Source: an uncultured Eubacteriaceae bacterium
GTDB taxonomy: Bacteria > Bacillota > Clostridia > Eubacteriales > Eubacteriaceae
NCBI GenBank assembly: GCA_947625585.1
Contig: CANQOZ010000015.1
Coordinates: forward strand, 1-18,502
Length of the DNA: 18,502 bases
Direction: 5' to 3'
How positions within the stretch are numbered: position 1 is the first letter of the stretch; each line of letters begins with the position of its first letter. The notes below the pieces were generated by a model that saw nothing but the letters and a program-made list of their open reading frames with translations, searched no databases and was not told the origin of the DNA. Both the position numbers and the translations under genes were made by a program. Shown piece by piece: positions 1 to 6,730 of the stretch.

Positions 1-2
1 TT

Positions 3-122
3 ATCCCTTACGGTCTTGAACTTCGGTTCATTTGTATTCAACCCAGTCGACTGGAAGCTTTTATAGCTTTAACAATTAAACATTCACTTAAGTATTATAA
101 ACGATTAAGTGTTAATCAATAA
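3..122 (+). CDS. possible 3' end of a plus-strand gene (partial, unidentified)
   Basis: One frame is open from base 3 to a TAA at 120-122, giving 39 residues (IPYGLELRF... to ...KRLSVNQ). The gene would begin outside the window. I recognise no family. The first 20 codons use CGG, CCC and CTG, which the neighbouring genes avoid, and local GC is higher than elsewhere. This may therefore be an acquired gene, a transposase remnant or not coding at all. A TGAAC-TTCG-GTTCA hairpin at 17-30 (a C-UUCG-G tetraloop in plus-strand RNA) is an alternative explanation for the GC-rich start. Confidence 0.3.
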   Translation: MPYGLELRFICIQPSRLEAFIALTIKHSLKYYKRLSVNQ

Positions 123-611
123 AGACAAAAACTTAAAGGTTTAAGTAAAGTTTGTAAAGCCACATCTACTTAGTTTGTATCCTTTGCTTAAATATTTACT
201 TATGCCTATAACCCTTTTGTCCAATTTTGTTATTAAACTTGGACAGACTATTCTATGATCATAGAAAATATGACCTTTAGGATGATAGTGGGACACCCTA
301 AAGGTCTTTATTTACATGCTTAATTTTTCGGAAAAATCTATCATAACTAAGTAGATTTTCCTTATAGAATCATTGTCGCTTCTGAAATCGATTGGAAACA
401 GAAGGTCAAAGTTTAATTTTTCATTATGAAAAAATATTAACTTGGAGAGATTTCTATTACCTAATTATAGAATTCATTCCGGTTTTATTTTCCAAAATAA
501 ACAAATTCTCTCTTTTTTTACAGGTATCTCTCTTTACTAAATTTTCTCAGGTATTTTAGTATACCTATCTTCTAGAGAACTTACCGCTCCCAGGTTTTAA
601 TTAAACAAATT
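123..611. other. non-coding convergent region rich in inverted repeats
   Basis: No convincing reading frame lies between the possible plus-strand gene end and the stop codon of gdpD. The stretch holds a series of dyads: TGTCCAA/TTGGACA (218-224/239-245), a 16-bp perfect palindrome (251-266), a 10-bp stem (272-306), a bulged 10-bp stem (330-340/352-361), CTTCTG/CAGAAG (379-384/399-404), and an outer GAGAGA/TCTCTC helix (445-450/507-512) enclosing two smaller hairpins and followed by seven T. The orientation of the T-run favours plus-strand transcription. Its identity is unknown. Confidence 0.5.
272..313 (+). terminator. probable intrinsic terminator of the left-hand plus-strand unit
   Basis: GACCTTTAGG (272-281) pairs perfectly with CCTAAAGGTC (297-306). 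The 15-base loop contains a short GTG/CAC pair. The stem is followed by TTTATTT. The T-tract is interrupted, so it would be a moderate terminator. It lies about 150 bases after the possible stop at 122. Confidence 0.45.
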
Positions 612-2423
612 TTAAATTTGGAAAAGAATTAATTCTAATAAATCAATAAATTGTTGGATATAACCTGGTCTATTCTTACTTAAAACTTGATGAGCCATTC
701 TTACATTATCAACAATAAGATAGTCTACTCCCATATTAATCATTCGTTGTACTTCTCTTTCATTAGAAAGAGTCCAGGAATGTACTGTCTTACCTGCTAG
801 GTGGACACGATTTACGATAGATTTTGTTACAGCCCCTTGTTCAATACTAAATGAGTCGAAATTCAAATTTTCAAAATCGCCATAGTTTGAATTCGTTAGA
901 TAAATAGTGTTATAGTCTGGATTGGCTTCTTCTACTTGTTTAATATATTCATATTTTCCACTAGCAATTGTACATTGATTAATGAAATTATGATTATTAA
1001 TTACATCAAGAATTTGCTGAATATATCCATCTTCATTATCTGCTCTTTTAATTTCAATATTTAACTTTGTTCTTCCATTAGCTAAATCAATTGCTTGGTC
1101 TAAAGTTAATAGTTTTTGATCAGTAAAGTATTCTCTATCTCTATCATAAAAAGTATACTGGAGTAATTCATCATAGGTATGATCAGGAACATATAAGATA
1201 TCACTTCCAATATCCATCTTAGCTGAATGAGAAATAACGAGAACATTATCTTGAGTTCTTGTAACATCAAGTTCAACGTAATCAGCGCCATTATTTATTG
1301 CATCTAAAAACGAAGCCTCAGTATTTTCCAATTGTTGGGAGGAATTCCCCCTATGTCCTTCAACTATAGCACCTGTCTGAAGTTTTAAAATTTCATCATT
1401 ATTTATTCCTCTTGCATAGACAGTTCCTTCGAAAATTGAAATGAATAGAATAGCTAAAACGGTACTCAATATTTTTAAAGACCTCTTACTAGTGTAAATC
1501 CAATCCTTTTCGAATGGAATAAAAGATGCAAAAAACAAAGCAAAATACACTAAAGGTATAAAAAGGGATAGGACTATAAAATATCCAACTACCATTGGTG
1601 AAAAGACATTAATTAAGTTACGATATGCTTCACCTGTAATTGATGCACCAGAACCAATATTATTAAAACTTAAAACACATAAATAGATTAAAAAGATTAC
1701 TGTAAAAAAAACCAAAGTAATTAATAAGACAAATAAGGCTAGAATTAAGAAGATTTTTAATATTTTAACAAAAGACTTTGAAAAATTATGAAAAATCGTC
1801 TTTAAATCTATATACAGCGCAGTCATAAAATTAACGTCATATTTTATGAAGCATATAAATACAAGGGAAAATAAAATCAATAAAATAGCCTCAGCTATAA
1901 ATAAAATAGTTATAACTGATCTTGTTATTGAAAAACCAAAAGCCGTATTTAACAATAAACGCATATAGAGCATTTCCCTTATATTAGTTTGTAAGCCAAG
2001 CTGCAATATTGGAATAAAAATTATGATAAATAAAAGAGACAGCCAGTTTTCTACAATTAATAACTGGCTCGTCTTAGTTAAACTTATTTTTAATAATTTA
2101 ATTATTCCTATCTGTCTTCCATTTGCAGACTCATCTAATCCAACTGTTATTACAATTAATTCAAACAAGAAATAAAGTAGAGATAGAGCAATTATAAGAA
2201 ATAAATTAAATAAAACTGTAGAACTCAGGCTAATATTAGCTACAGTATCGTATGTTAAGAGAGTGCTTCCATTTTTTGTGAGTAAATCTCTAAAAGTTGA
2301 TACAACGTACGGATATAGTAAAAATGTACCTAATGCCTTGTATACAATTTCAAATAATAAAATTGGAAAGAAATTCACTTTAATCAAATAATATGCTTTA
2401 TTTAAAATTCTTTCCTTTTCCAT
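612..2423 (-). CDS. membrane-anchored glycerophosphodiester phosphodiesterase
   Basis: This 603-aa protein has two parts. Residues 1 to about 345 are very hydrophobic, with about eight predicted membrane helices, and resemble the glycerophosphodiesterase membrane domain found fused to such enzymes in Firmicutes. From about residue 355 a GDPD catalytic barrel follows: EGHRG (catalytic-type H357/R358), ENTE (E366), the metal-binding pattern VELD (E384, D386) and a second histidine H399. The family usually has HD at that last site; here it is HS. The expected reaction is hydrolysis of glycerophosphodiesters (lipid or teichoic-acid derived) to glycerol-3-phosphate and an alcohol, probably outside the membrane. 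It starts 20 bases after the glgX stop with an AGGA ribosome site, so the two are probably co-transcribed. Family assignment is firm; the natural substrate is not known. Confidence 0.88.
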   Translation of the reverse strand: MEKERILNKAYYLIKVNFFPILLFEIVYKALGTFLLYPYVVSTFRDLLTKNGSTLLTYDTVANISLSSTVLFNLFLIIALSLLYFLFELIVITVGLDESANGRQIGIIKLLKISLTKTSQLLIVENWLSLLFIIIFIPILQLGLQTNIREMLYMRLLLNTAFGFSITRSVITILFIAEAILLILFSLVFICFIKYDVNFMTALYIDLKTIFHNFSKSFVKILKIFLILALFVLLITLVFFTVIFLIYLCVLSFNNIGSGASITGEAYRNLINVFSPMVVGYFIVLSLFIPLVYFALFFASFIPFEKDWIYTSKRSLKILSTVLAILFISIFEGTVYARGINNDEILKLQTGAIVEGHRGNSSQQLENTEASFLDAINNGADYVELDVTRTQDNVLVISHSAKMDIGSDILYVPDHTYDELLQYTFYDRDREYFTDQKLLTLDQAIDLANGRTKLNIEIKRADNEDGYIQQILDVINNHNFINQCTIASGKYEYIKQVEEANPDYNTIYLTNSNYGDFENLNFDSFSIEQGAVTKSIVNRVHLAGKTVHSWTLSNEREVQRMINMGVDYLIVDNVRMAHQVLSKNRPGYIQQFIDLLELILFQI

Positions 2424-2443
2424 ATTAGTCCTACAATCTAGAG

Positions 2444-4540
2444 TTAAATTTCTTTTGCAATAAAAAGTGCTGAACTTCTTGGTTCAAATCGGATCTTTTC
2501 TACTACTTCTTCGTCTTCACTCTCAACTTCAACTTCTTCTATTGTCCCTGTTGAAGTTACTTGTTCCCATTCATAATTATCTGGTAAGTCTGGAAGTTTT
2601 ACCTCAGTCTCTTCCCAGTGAGGATTAAAGCCAACATAAACTATGTCTTCACTCGTTGTTTCAGGATTATTTCCAGCAAACATTACTCCAAGATAAGTTG
2701 TTTCATCTGTTACTTCTTCATAAGGTTCTTGAGTATGGACACTCATATTAGGCAATCCTAATTTTGATGGTTCTAAATCTCTTGAGATTACCGGATGATC
2801 TTTTCTAAATTGAATTGCTTTTTTAGTAAATTCAAACATTTCCCTATTTTCATCCAATTTATCCCAGTCTATCCAGGAGATTAAGCTGTCTTGGCAGTAA
2901 GTATTGTTATTACCATTTTGAGTGTTTCCAAATTCATCGCCTGAAAAGAACATTGGCGTTCCCCTGCTCATCATGAGTGCTAACATAGCATTTTTCATCA
3001 TTTTAAGTCTGAGAGCTTTTATTTCTTCATCATCAGTTTCACCCTCGACTCCACAATTCCAACTTCTATTATCATCACTACCGTCAGTATTATCCCAACC
3101 ATTTGCCTCGTTATGCTTTTCGTTATAAGCATACATATCATAGAGAGTAAACCCGTCATGACAATTTAAAAAATTAATTGAAGTATTATACTTTGTTGGG
3201 TAACCGCCATAAATGTCGTTAGAACCTGTTAAACGTTGGGCAGCAGCAGGAGCATTCCATGTTTCACCTTTTAAAAAATTTCTCATGTCATCACGATATT
3301 TCCCATTCCATTGTGACCAATGATTGTATGACGGGAAGCTTCCAACCTGATACATTCCCCCTGCATCCCATGCTTCAGCTATTAACTTAATATCTTTTAG
3401 TAGTGGATCAAAGGCAATAGATTCTAACAATGGAGCATCTCCTCTAGGCGCTCCTGATTCATCTCTCCCTAGAATGCTAGCAAGGTCAAAACGAAAACCA
3501 TCGACATGGTAAGTTGAAACCCAGTATCTTAAGCATTCAAGAATAAAATTACGAACAATTGGATTATTACAATTAAACGTATTACCACATCCAGAAAAGT
3601 TATAATAATAACCTTCGGGAGTTAGCATATAATATGTTTTATTATCTATTCCCTTGAAAGAGAATATCGGGCCATCTTCATTACCTTCAGCTGTATGGTT
3701 AAAAACAACATCGAGAATAACTTCAATTCCATTTTCATGAAGCGTTCTGATTAACTTTTTTAATTCTGTTCCTTCTTCACTTGGTTTATCAGTAGCAATA
3801 TAACCAGTATTAGGACTGAAAAAGTTTACGGTATTGTAGCCCCAGTAGTCTAGCAATGTATTCCCTTTATACTCACGAATATCAGATGTTTCATCAAATT
3901 CAAAAATAGGCATTAATTCAACTGCTGTAACACCTAATTCTTTTAAATATGGGATTTTTTCCTGTAATCCGGCAAAAGTTCCTGGAAATTCTACTTTTGA
4001 ATTTGGATTATTAGTGTAACCTCTAACATGAAGTTCATAAATAATCATATCCTCTTCATCGTGTTTTGGATTCAAAGATCCATCCCAGTTAAAAGAGTCT
4101 ACTAACATTCCTCCGTGATATTCATTTCTAGGATTGTTAATTTTCCCCCATTCTCCTTGATTCGTTACTACTTGTGCATATGGGTCTAAAAGAACTTTTT
4201 CTTTATTAAATATTTGTCCTTCTTCTGGTTTTTGTGGTCCATCCATCCTGTAAGCATATTCAAACTCACCTAATTTTAAGTCATAGATGATCATGGAGAA
4301 AACTCCACCCATTCTACATTCTTCAGGAAATGGAATCACTGCATATGGCTCTGTTTCTCCCGGCTTATACAATAACAATTCGCAATAAGTTGCATTGTCT
4401 GAGCTAATGGTAAAGTTAATGCCTTCTTTTACAATTGAAGCCCCATTTAATCTACGATAACCGGGACGGTATTTAAAACCATTTATCTCTCCATAAGGAG
4501 GTTTATAGAATATTTCGTCAAATTTGTATGTCTTATCCAT
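2444..4540 (-). CDS. glgX: glycogen debranching enzyme / isoamylase-type GH13 hydrolase
   Basis: The protein is 698 aa from the ATG at 4540. An N-terminal beta-sandwich (CBM48-like, about residues 20-130) precedes a GH13 barrel with all four signature regions: DVVFNHT (277-283), DGFRFD with the nucleophile Asp352, IAEAWD with the acid Glu389, and NCHD (His461-Asp462). It should cleave alpha-1,6 branch points of glycogen or related glucans in the cytoplasm. The frame stays open upstream to a TTG at 4636, but that extension (AT-rich, hydrophobic) looks spurious and has no ribosome site, so I chose the ATG before DKTYKFDEIF. This ATG also lacks a Shine-Dalgarno; a TATAAT at 4556-4561 would give a leader of only about 10 bases. 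The C-terminal tail carries an acidic Glu/Asp-rich stretch. GlgX versus isoamylase or type I pullulanase cannot be separated with certainty. Confidence 0.88.
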   Translation of the reverse strand: MDKTYKFDEIFYKPPYGEINGFKYRPGYRRLNGASIVKEGINFTISSDNATYCELLLYKPGETEPYAVIPFPEECRMGGVFSMIIYDLKLGEFEYAYRMDGPQKPEEGQIFNKEKVLLDPYAQVVTNQGEWGKINNPRNEYHGGMLVDSFNWDGSLNPKHDEEDMIIYELHVRGYTNNPNSKVEFPGTFAGLQEKIPYLKELGVTAVELMPIFEFDETSDIREYKGNTLLDYWGYNTVNFFSPNTGYIATDKPSEEGTELKKLIRTLHENGIEVILDVVFNHTAEGNEDGPIFSFKGIDNKTYYMLTPEGYYYNFSGCGNTFNCNNPIVRNFILECLRYWVSTYHVDGFRFDLASILGRDESGAPRGDAPLLESIAFDPLLKDIKLIAEAWDAGGMYQVGSFPSYNHWSQWNGKYRDDMRNFLKGETWNAPAAAQRLTGSNDIYGGYPTKYNTSINFLNCHDGFTLYDMYAYNEKHNEANGWDNTDGSDDNRSWNCGVEGETDDEEIKALRLKMMKNAMLALMMSRGTPMFFSGDEFGNTQNGNNNTYCQDSLISWIDWDKLDENREMFEFTKKAIQFRKDHPVISRDLEPSKLGLPNMSVHTQEPYEEVTDETTYLGVMFAGNNPETTSEDIVYVGFNPHWEETEVKLPDLPDNYEWEQVTSTGTIEEVEVESEDEEVVEKIRFEPRSSALFIAKEI

Positions 4541-4555
4541 AACTGTAATTTTGAT

Positions 4556-4561
4556 ATTATA
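4556..4561 (-). promoter_or_regulatory. candidate -10 element for glgX (short-leader mRNA)
   Basis: Minus-strand TATAAT lies 15 bases before the chosen glgX ATG at 4540. A weak TTTTAA sits 17 bases further upstream. Transcription would start near 4549, leaving about 10 bases of leader and no room for a normal ribosome site. Confidence 0.35.
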
Positions 4562-4694
4562 CCTTATTGGTTTGATTATTAAAAATTGCGGAATAAATAG
4601 AAAAATTAAGAATAGAAAGGATTCAAATATTTTCAAGCTTTTTTTTAGATTCTACATTACAATATTCTAGAAAAAACAATAGATTAAGAGAATT

Positions 4695-5501
4695 ATGTTA
4701 CCAATACCAAATCCAACAGCATTTACACTATTTGGACTCGAAATAAGATGGTATGCCATAACAATGGTTACTGGAATACTTTTAGCCTTTATTTTTGTTA
4801 TGTATCGTCTAAAACGATTCGGAATAGATCAAGACAGTTTTTTGGACTTCTTTTTATTTTTAATTCCGATTTCAATAATCGGCGCTCGCCTCTATTATGT
4901 GGCTTTTGAGTGGCATTATTACCGATATCATATTTGGGAAATCTTTAATATTAGAAGTGGCGGTTTAGCAATTCATGGTGCTTTACTCTTTGGACTCTTA
5001 GTTTGTGTTTTTTACTGCCGAATAAAAAAGTACAATTTATTAAAATTTTTAGATTTACTTATTCCAGCAGTTTCACTTGGTCAAGCGATTGGCCGCTGGG
5101 GTAACTATTTTAATATGGAAGCTCACGGAAGAATAACTAAAGTTCCTTGGGCAATCCCAATTTATGATTTAGCTGGTGAAGTTATCCATGTTCATCCCAC
5201 CTTCTTATATGAGTCTATTGGGGATTTAGCCTTATTTATTTTCTTAGTTATATTTGAAAATAAATATGAAAAAAAGTGTGGTCAAGCTACTTTTCTCTAC
5301 ATGATTTTCTATAGTATTTTAAGATTTTTTGTAGAAGGTCTCAGAACGGACTCTTTGATTTTCCTCGGATTACGACAAGCCCAGTTGATATCAATAGCCT
5401 TTATTATTATTGGGATTATTGGACTTATTTATGTTCAGAAAAAAGGAAAACCTTTTAAATTGTTAACTGAAAAAGATGTAAATGCAGAAAAAGTTAGTTA
5501 A
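4695..5501 (+). CDS. lgt: prolipoprotein diacylglyceryl transferase
   Basis: This 268-aa polytopic membrane protein has the Lgt signature GRWGNYFNMEAHG at 133-145, preceded by the conserved HG pair (residues 94-95) and followed by HPTFLYE (167-173) and EGLRTDS (214-220). About seven membrane helices are visible, consistent with the family. The enzyme moves diacylglycerol from phosphatidylglycerol onto the lipobox cysteine of prelipoproteins, the first step of lipoprotein maturation. It is the only complete plus-strand gene here and is divergent from glgX across a 154-bp gap. Its ribosome site is weak (AAGAGA before ATG). A strong terminator follows 32 bases after the stop, so it is probably monocistronic. 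Confidence 0.96.
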   Translation: MLPIPNPTAFTLFGLEIRWYAITMVTGILLAFIFVMYRLKRFGIDQDSFLDFFLFLIPISIIGARLYYVAFEWHYYRYHIWEIFNIRSGGLAIHGALLFGLLVCVFYCRIKKYNLLKFLDLLIPAVSLGQAIGRWGNYFNMEAHGRITKVPWAIPIYDLAGEVIHVHPTFLYESIGDLALFIFLVIFENKYEKKCGQATFLYMIFYSILRFFVEGLRTDSLIFLGLRQAQLISIAFIIIGIIGLIYVQKKGKPFKLLTEKDVNAEKVS

Positions 5502-5533
5502 AAAGATCTGAATGAATAATACTTTTAACTTAT

Positions 5534-5576
5534 AAAAACCTTTCAATTGTTAACGTTTACACTTGAAAGGTTTTTC
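5534..5576. terminator. bidirectional intrinsic terminator after lgt
   Basis: A perfect 13-bp inverted repeat, AAAAACCTTTCAA (5534-5546) and TTGAAAGGTTTTT (5563-5575), has a 16-base loop. A T-run follows on both strands, so it can end lgt transcripts and also minus-strand transcripts arriving from the right. The loop itself is a cre-like site. Confidence 0.85.
5548..5561 (-). promoter_or_regulatory. cre-like LacI/CcpA-family operator
   Basis: On the minus strand it reads TGTAAACGTTAACA, matching the CcpA cre consensus TGNAANCGNWNNCA at every specified position. It forms the loop of the lgt terminator. Location between convergent genes is unusual for an operator, so function is uncertain. Confidence 0.35.
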
Positions 5577-5654
5577 CTATTTTGGTTAATAAAGTACATA
5601 ATTTTTGTAACTATTTGACTTATTTAATGATTAACTATTTTATTAAAGTAAGAC

Positions 5655-5713
5655 CTGATAACGTTATTTACTAGTTAAACTAGAATTAACGTTTCTAATG
5701 TAAACGTTATCAG
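5655..5713. promoter_or_regulatory. dyad containing two AACGTT operator-like halves
   Basis: CTGATAACGTT (5655-5665) and AACGTTATCAG (5703-5713) form a perfect 11-bp inverted repeat around a small CTAGTT/AACTAG dyad. The right arm lies in TGTAAACGTTATCA (5699-5712), a full match to the cre consensus; the left arm is a weaker copy. It could be a paired operator or an RNA hairpin. No good T-run follows on either side. Confidence 0.4.
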
Positions 5714-5904
5714 ATTTTAAGAGGATAATAAATTTAAATAAATTAGGAATAATTTGGTAGTTTTTTAGAATCTTTAGACAGATTTTCATTAATTTTGAAA
5801 TAAAATCAATCAAGTAGGATAAGGTTTTCCACCTATCTTTTATTAATTAAAGAGATTTTGAATTTACTAATTAAAAATTATAAATTCTTGATTTTCACTA
5901 TAAA

Positions 5905-5990
5905 ATGGTCCTAGCAGTTTTCGAAAGCTTTCTGGTTTCCTTGAGGATTGGCATTAGGCGGACCTATGGCCGCCTGTTGCCTTAATTTTG
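5905..5990 (+). ncRNA. candidate small structured RNA (unassigned)
   Basis: A GC-rich block stands out in AT-rich DNA. A TATAAA at 5900-5905 precedes GGTCC. The block ends in a hairpin, 5950-5981, pairing GGCATTAGGCGG with CCGCCTGTTGCC, plus two inner pairs and a TAT loop. It has one T-T mismatch, one bulged A and one G-U pair that exists only in plus-strand RNA (A-C on the other strand). TTAATTTT follows as a weak U-tract. GGTCC near the 5' end can also pair with GGACC in the hairpin. I compared it by eye with SRP RNA, ZTP, c-di-GMP and TPP motifs and saw no match. A terminator with a decorated flank is the simpler alternative. Confidence 0.35.
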
Positions 5991-6051
5991 AATAATTTAA
6001 GTTTTAAATTTTGGTCTTTAATAAAATAACCTTCAGTTTTTATCAAAATTA

Positions 6052-6720
6052 TTAACCTTCATCATCCATATATGGAAGATCACCAACCATAGGAATTACT
6101 TCCCCAGTTTCGTGTTGTTGCAGAATATCATCTTTTGTAAAGGTAATTGGATCGATAATACATGCTAATTGATCATTTTTTGCTCCAGAAGCATTACCTT
6201 CTTCGATATCGATATGCATTTCTGCTTCATGACCATCTCCAACACGACATAATACATTATTAAAAACTAAACCTCTTTGCCCTTTAATACGAACAGAAAC
6301 GCGTTCTCCATTATTAATGTTAAATTTCTTACCTTGTTCTTCAGACAAATGAATATGTCTTTCAGCTACAATCATTCCATTATCTTTTTTAAGAGATTTA
6401 CCATTAGCTTCAATAATAAATCCAGGTGTTCCTTCTAAATCACCAGATAGTCTAACCGGAATGTCTCTAACTCCAAGAGTAAAGCCATCAGCATTATTAA
6501 CTTCAAGCTGAGTTTTCTTTCTAGCTGGGCCTAATATTCTTACATCAAAGCTTCCTTTTGGACCAACAATTTTTACTTTTTCTTCACAGGCGAATTGTCC
6601 AGGTTGTTTTAAATTCTTAATTGGTGTTAATTCATATCCTTCACCAAACAAATAATCAAGGTCTTCTTGCGACAGATGAATATGCTTGTTTGATATTCCG
6701 ATTGGAACTCTTCGGTTCAT
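6052..6720 (-). CDS. pduL: PduL-type phosphate acyltransferase (phosphotransacetylase)
   Basis: This 222-aa protein has the PduL metal-binding histidine motifs: HIHLS (13-17), RHIHLS (121-126) and HEAEMHID (164-171). It interconverts acyl-CoA and acyl-phosphate (acetyl or propionyl), the step before ATP formation by acetate kinase. The first HIHLS begins 12 residues from the start, so the N-terminal encapsulation peptide of microcompartment PduL is absent, and no shell genes are near. It is therefore probably a cytosolic, Pta-replacing enzyme. It follows recN by 10 bases with a strong ribosome site (AAAGGAGAG), indicating co-transcription with the tlyA-to-recN cluster. An acidic tail (YMDDEG) ends the protein. 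Substrate chain length cannot be read from sequence. Confidence 0.92.
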   Translation of the reverse strand: MNRRVPIGISNKHIHLSQEDLDYLFGEGYELTPIKNLKQPGQFACEEKVKIVGPKGSFDVRILGPARKKTQLEVNNADGFTLGVRDIPVRLSGDLEGTPGFIIEANGKSLKKDNGMIVAERHIHLSEEQGKKFNINNGERVSVRIKGQRGLVFNNVLCRVGDGHEAEMHIDIEEGNASGAKNDQLACIIDPITFTKDDILQQHETGEVIPMVGDLPYMDDEG

Positions 6721-6730
6721 AACTCTCCTT

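Larger units (their letters stand above)
5502..6051. other. 550-bp convergent intergenic region with terminator, LacI/cre-like sites and a candidate RNA
   Basis: The region lies between the 3' ends of lgt and pduL. No protein gene was found. It contains the bidirectional lgt terminator (5534-5575), two or three cre-like operators centred on AACGTT (5548-5561, 5655-5670, 5699-5712), an 11-bp dyad (5655-5665/5703-5713) and a GC-rich hairpin at the end of a possible plus-strand small RNA (5905-5990). The last about 65 bases before pduL are AT-rich and show nothing clear. Confidence 0.6.

Noticed and set aside
17..30. C-UUCG-G tetraloop hairpin as the end of an rRNA or other known RNA
   Set aside because: It is a single 5-bp hairpin at the window edge with an open reading frame across it; there is no further support.
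4541..4636. 32-residue N-terminal extension of glgX from a TTG (signal-like hydrophobic stretch)
   Set aside because: It overlaps the candidate -10 element, has no ribosome site, and its composition is that of AT-rich intergenic DNA; GlgX enzymes are cytoplasmic.
5905..5990. SRP RNA, ZTP or TPP riboswitch as the identity of the GC-rich block
   Set aside because: The conserved GGAA-loop domain of SRP RNA and the 5' ZTP and TPP core sequences are absent; CCGCCTG alone is not enough.
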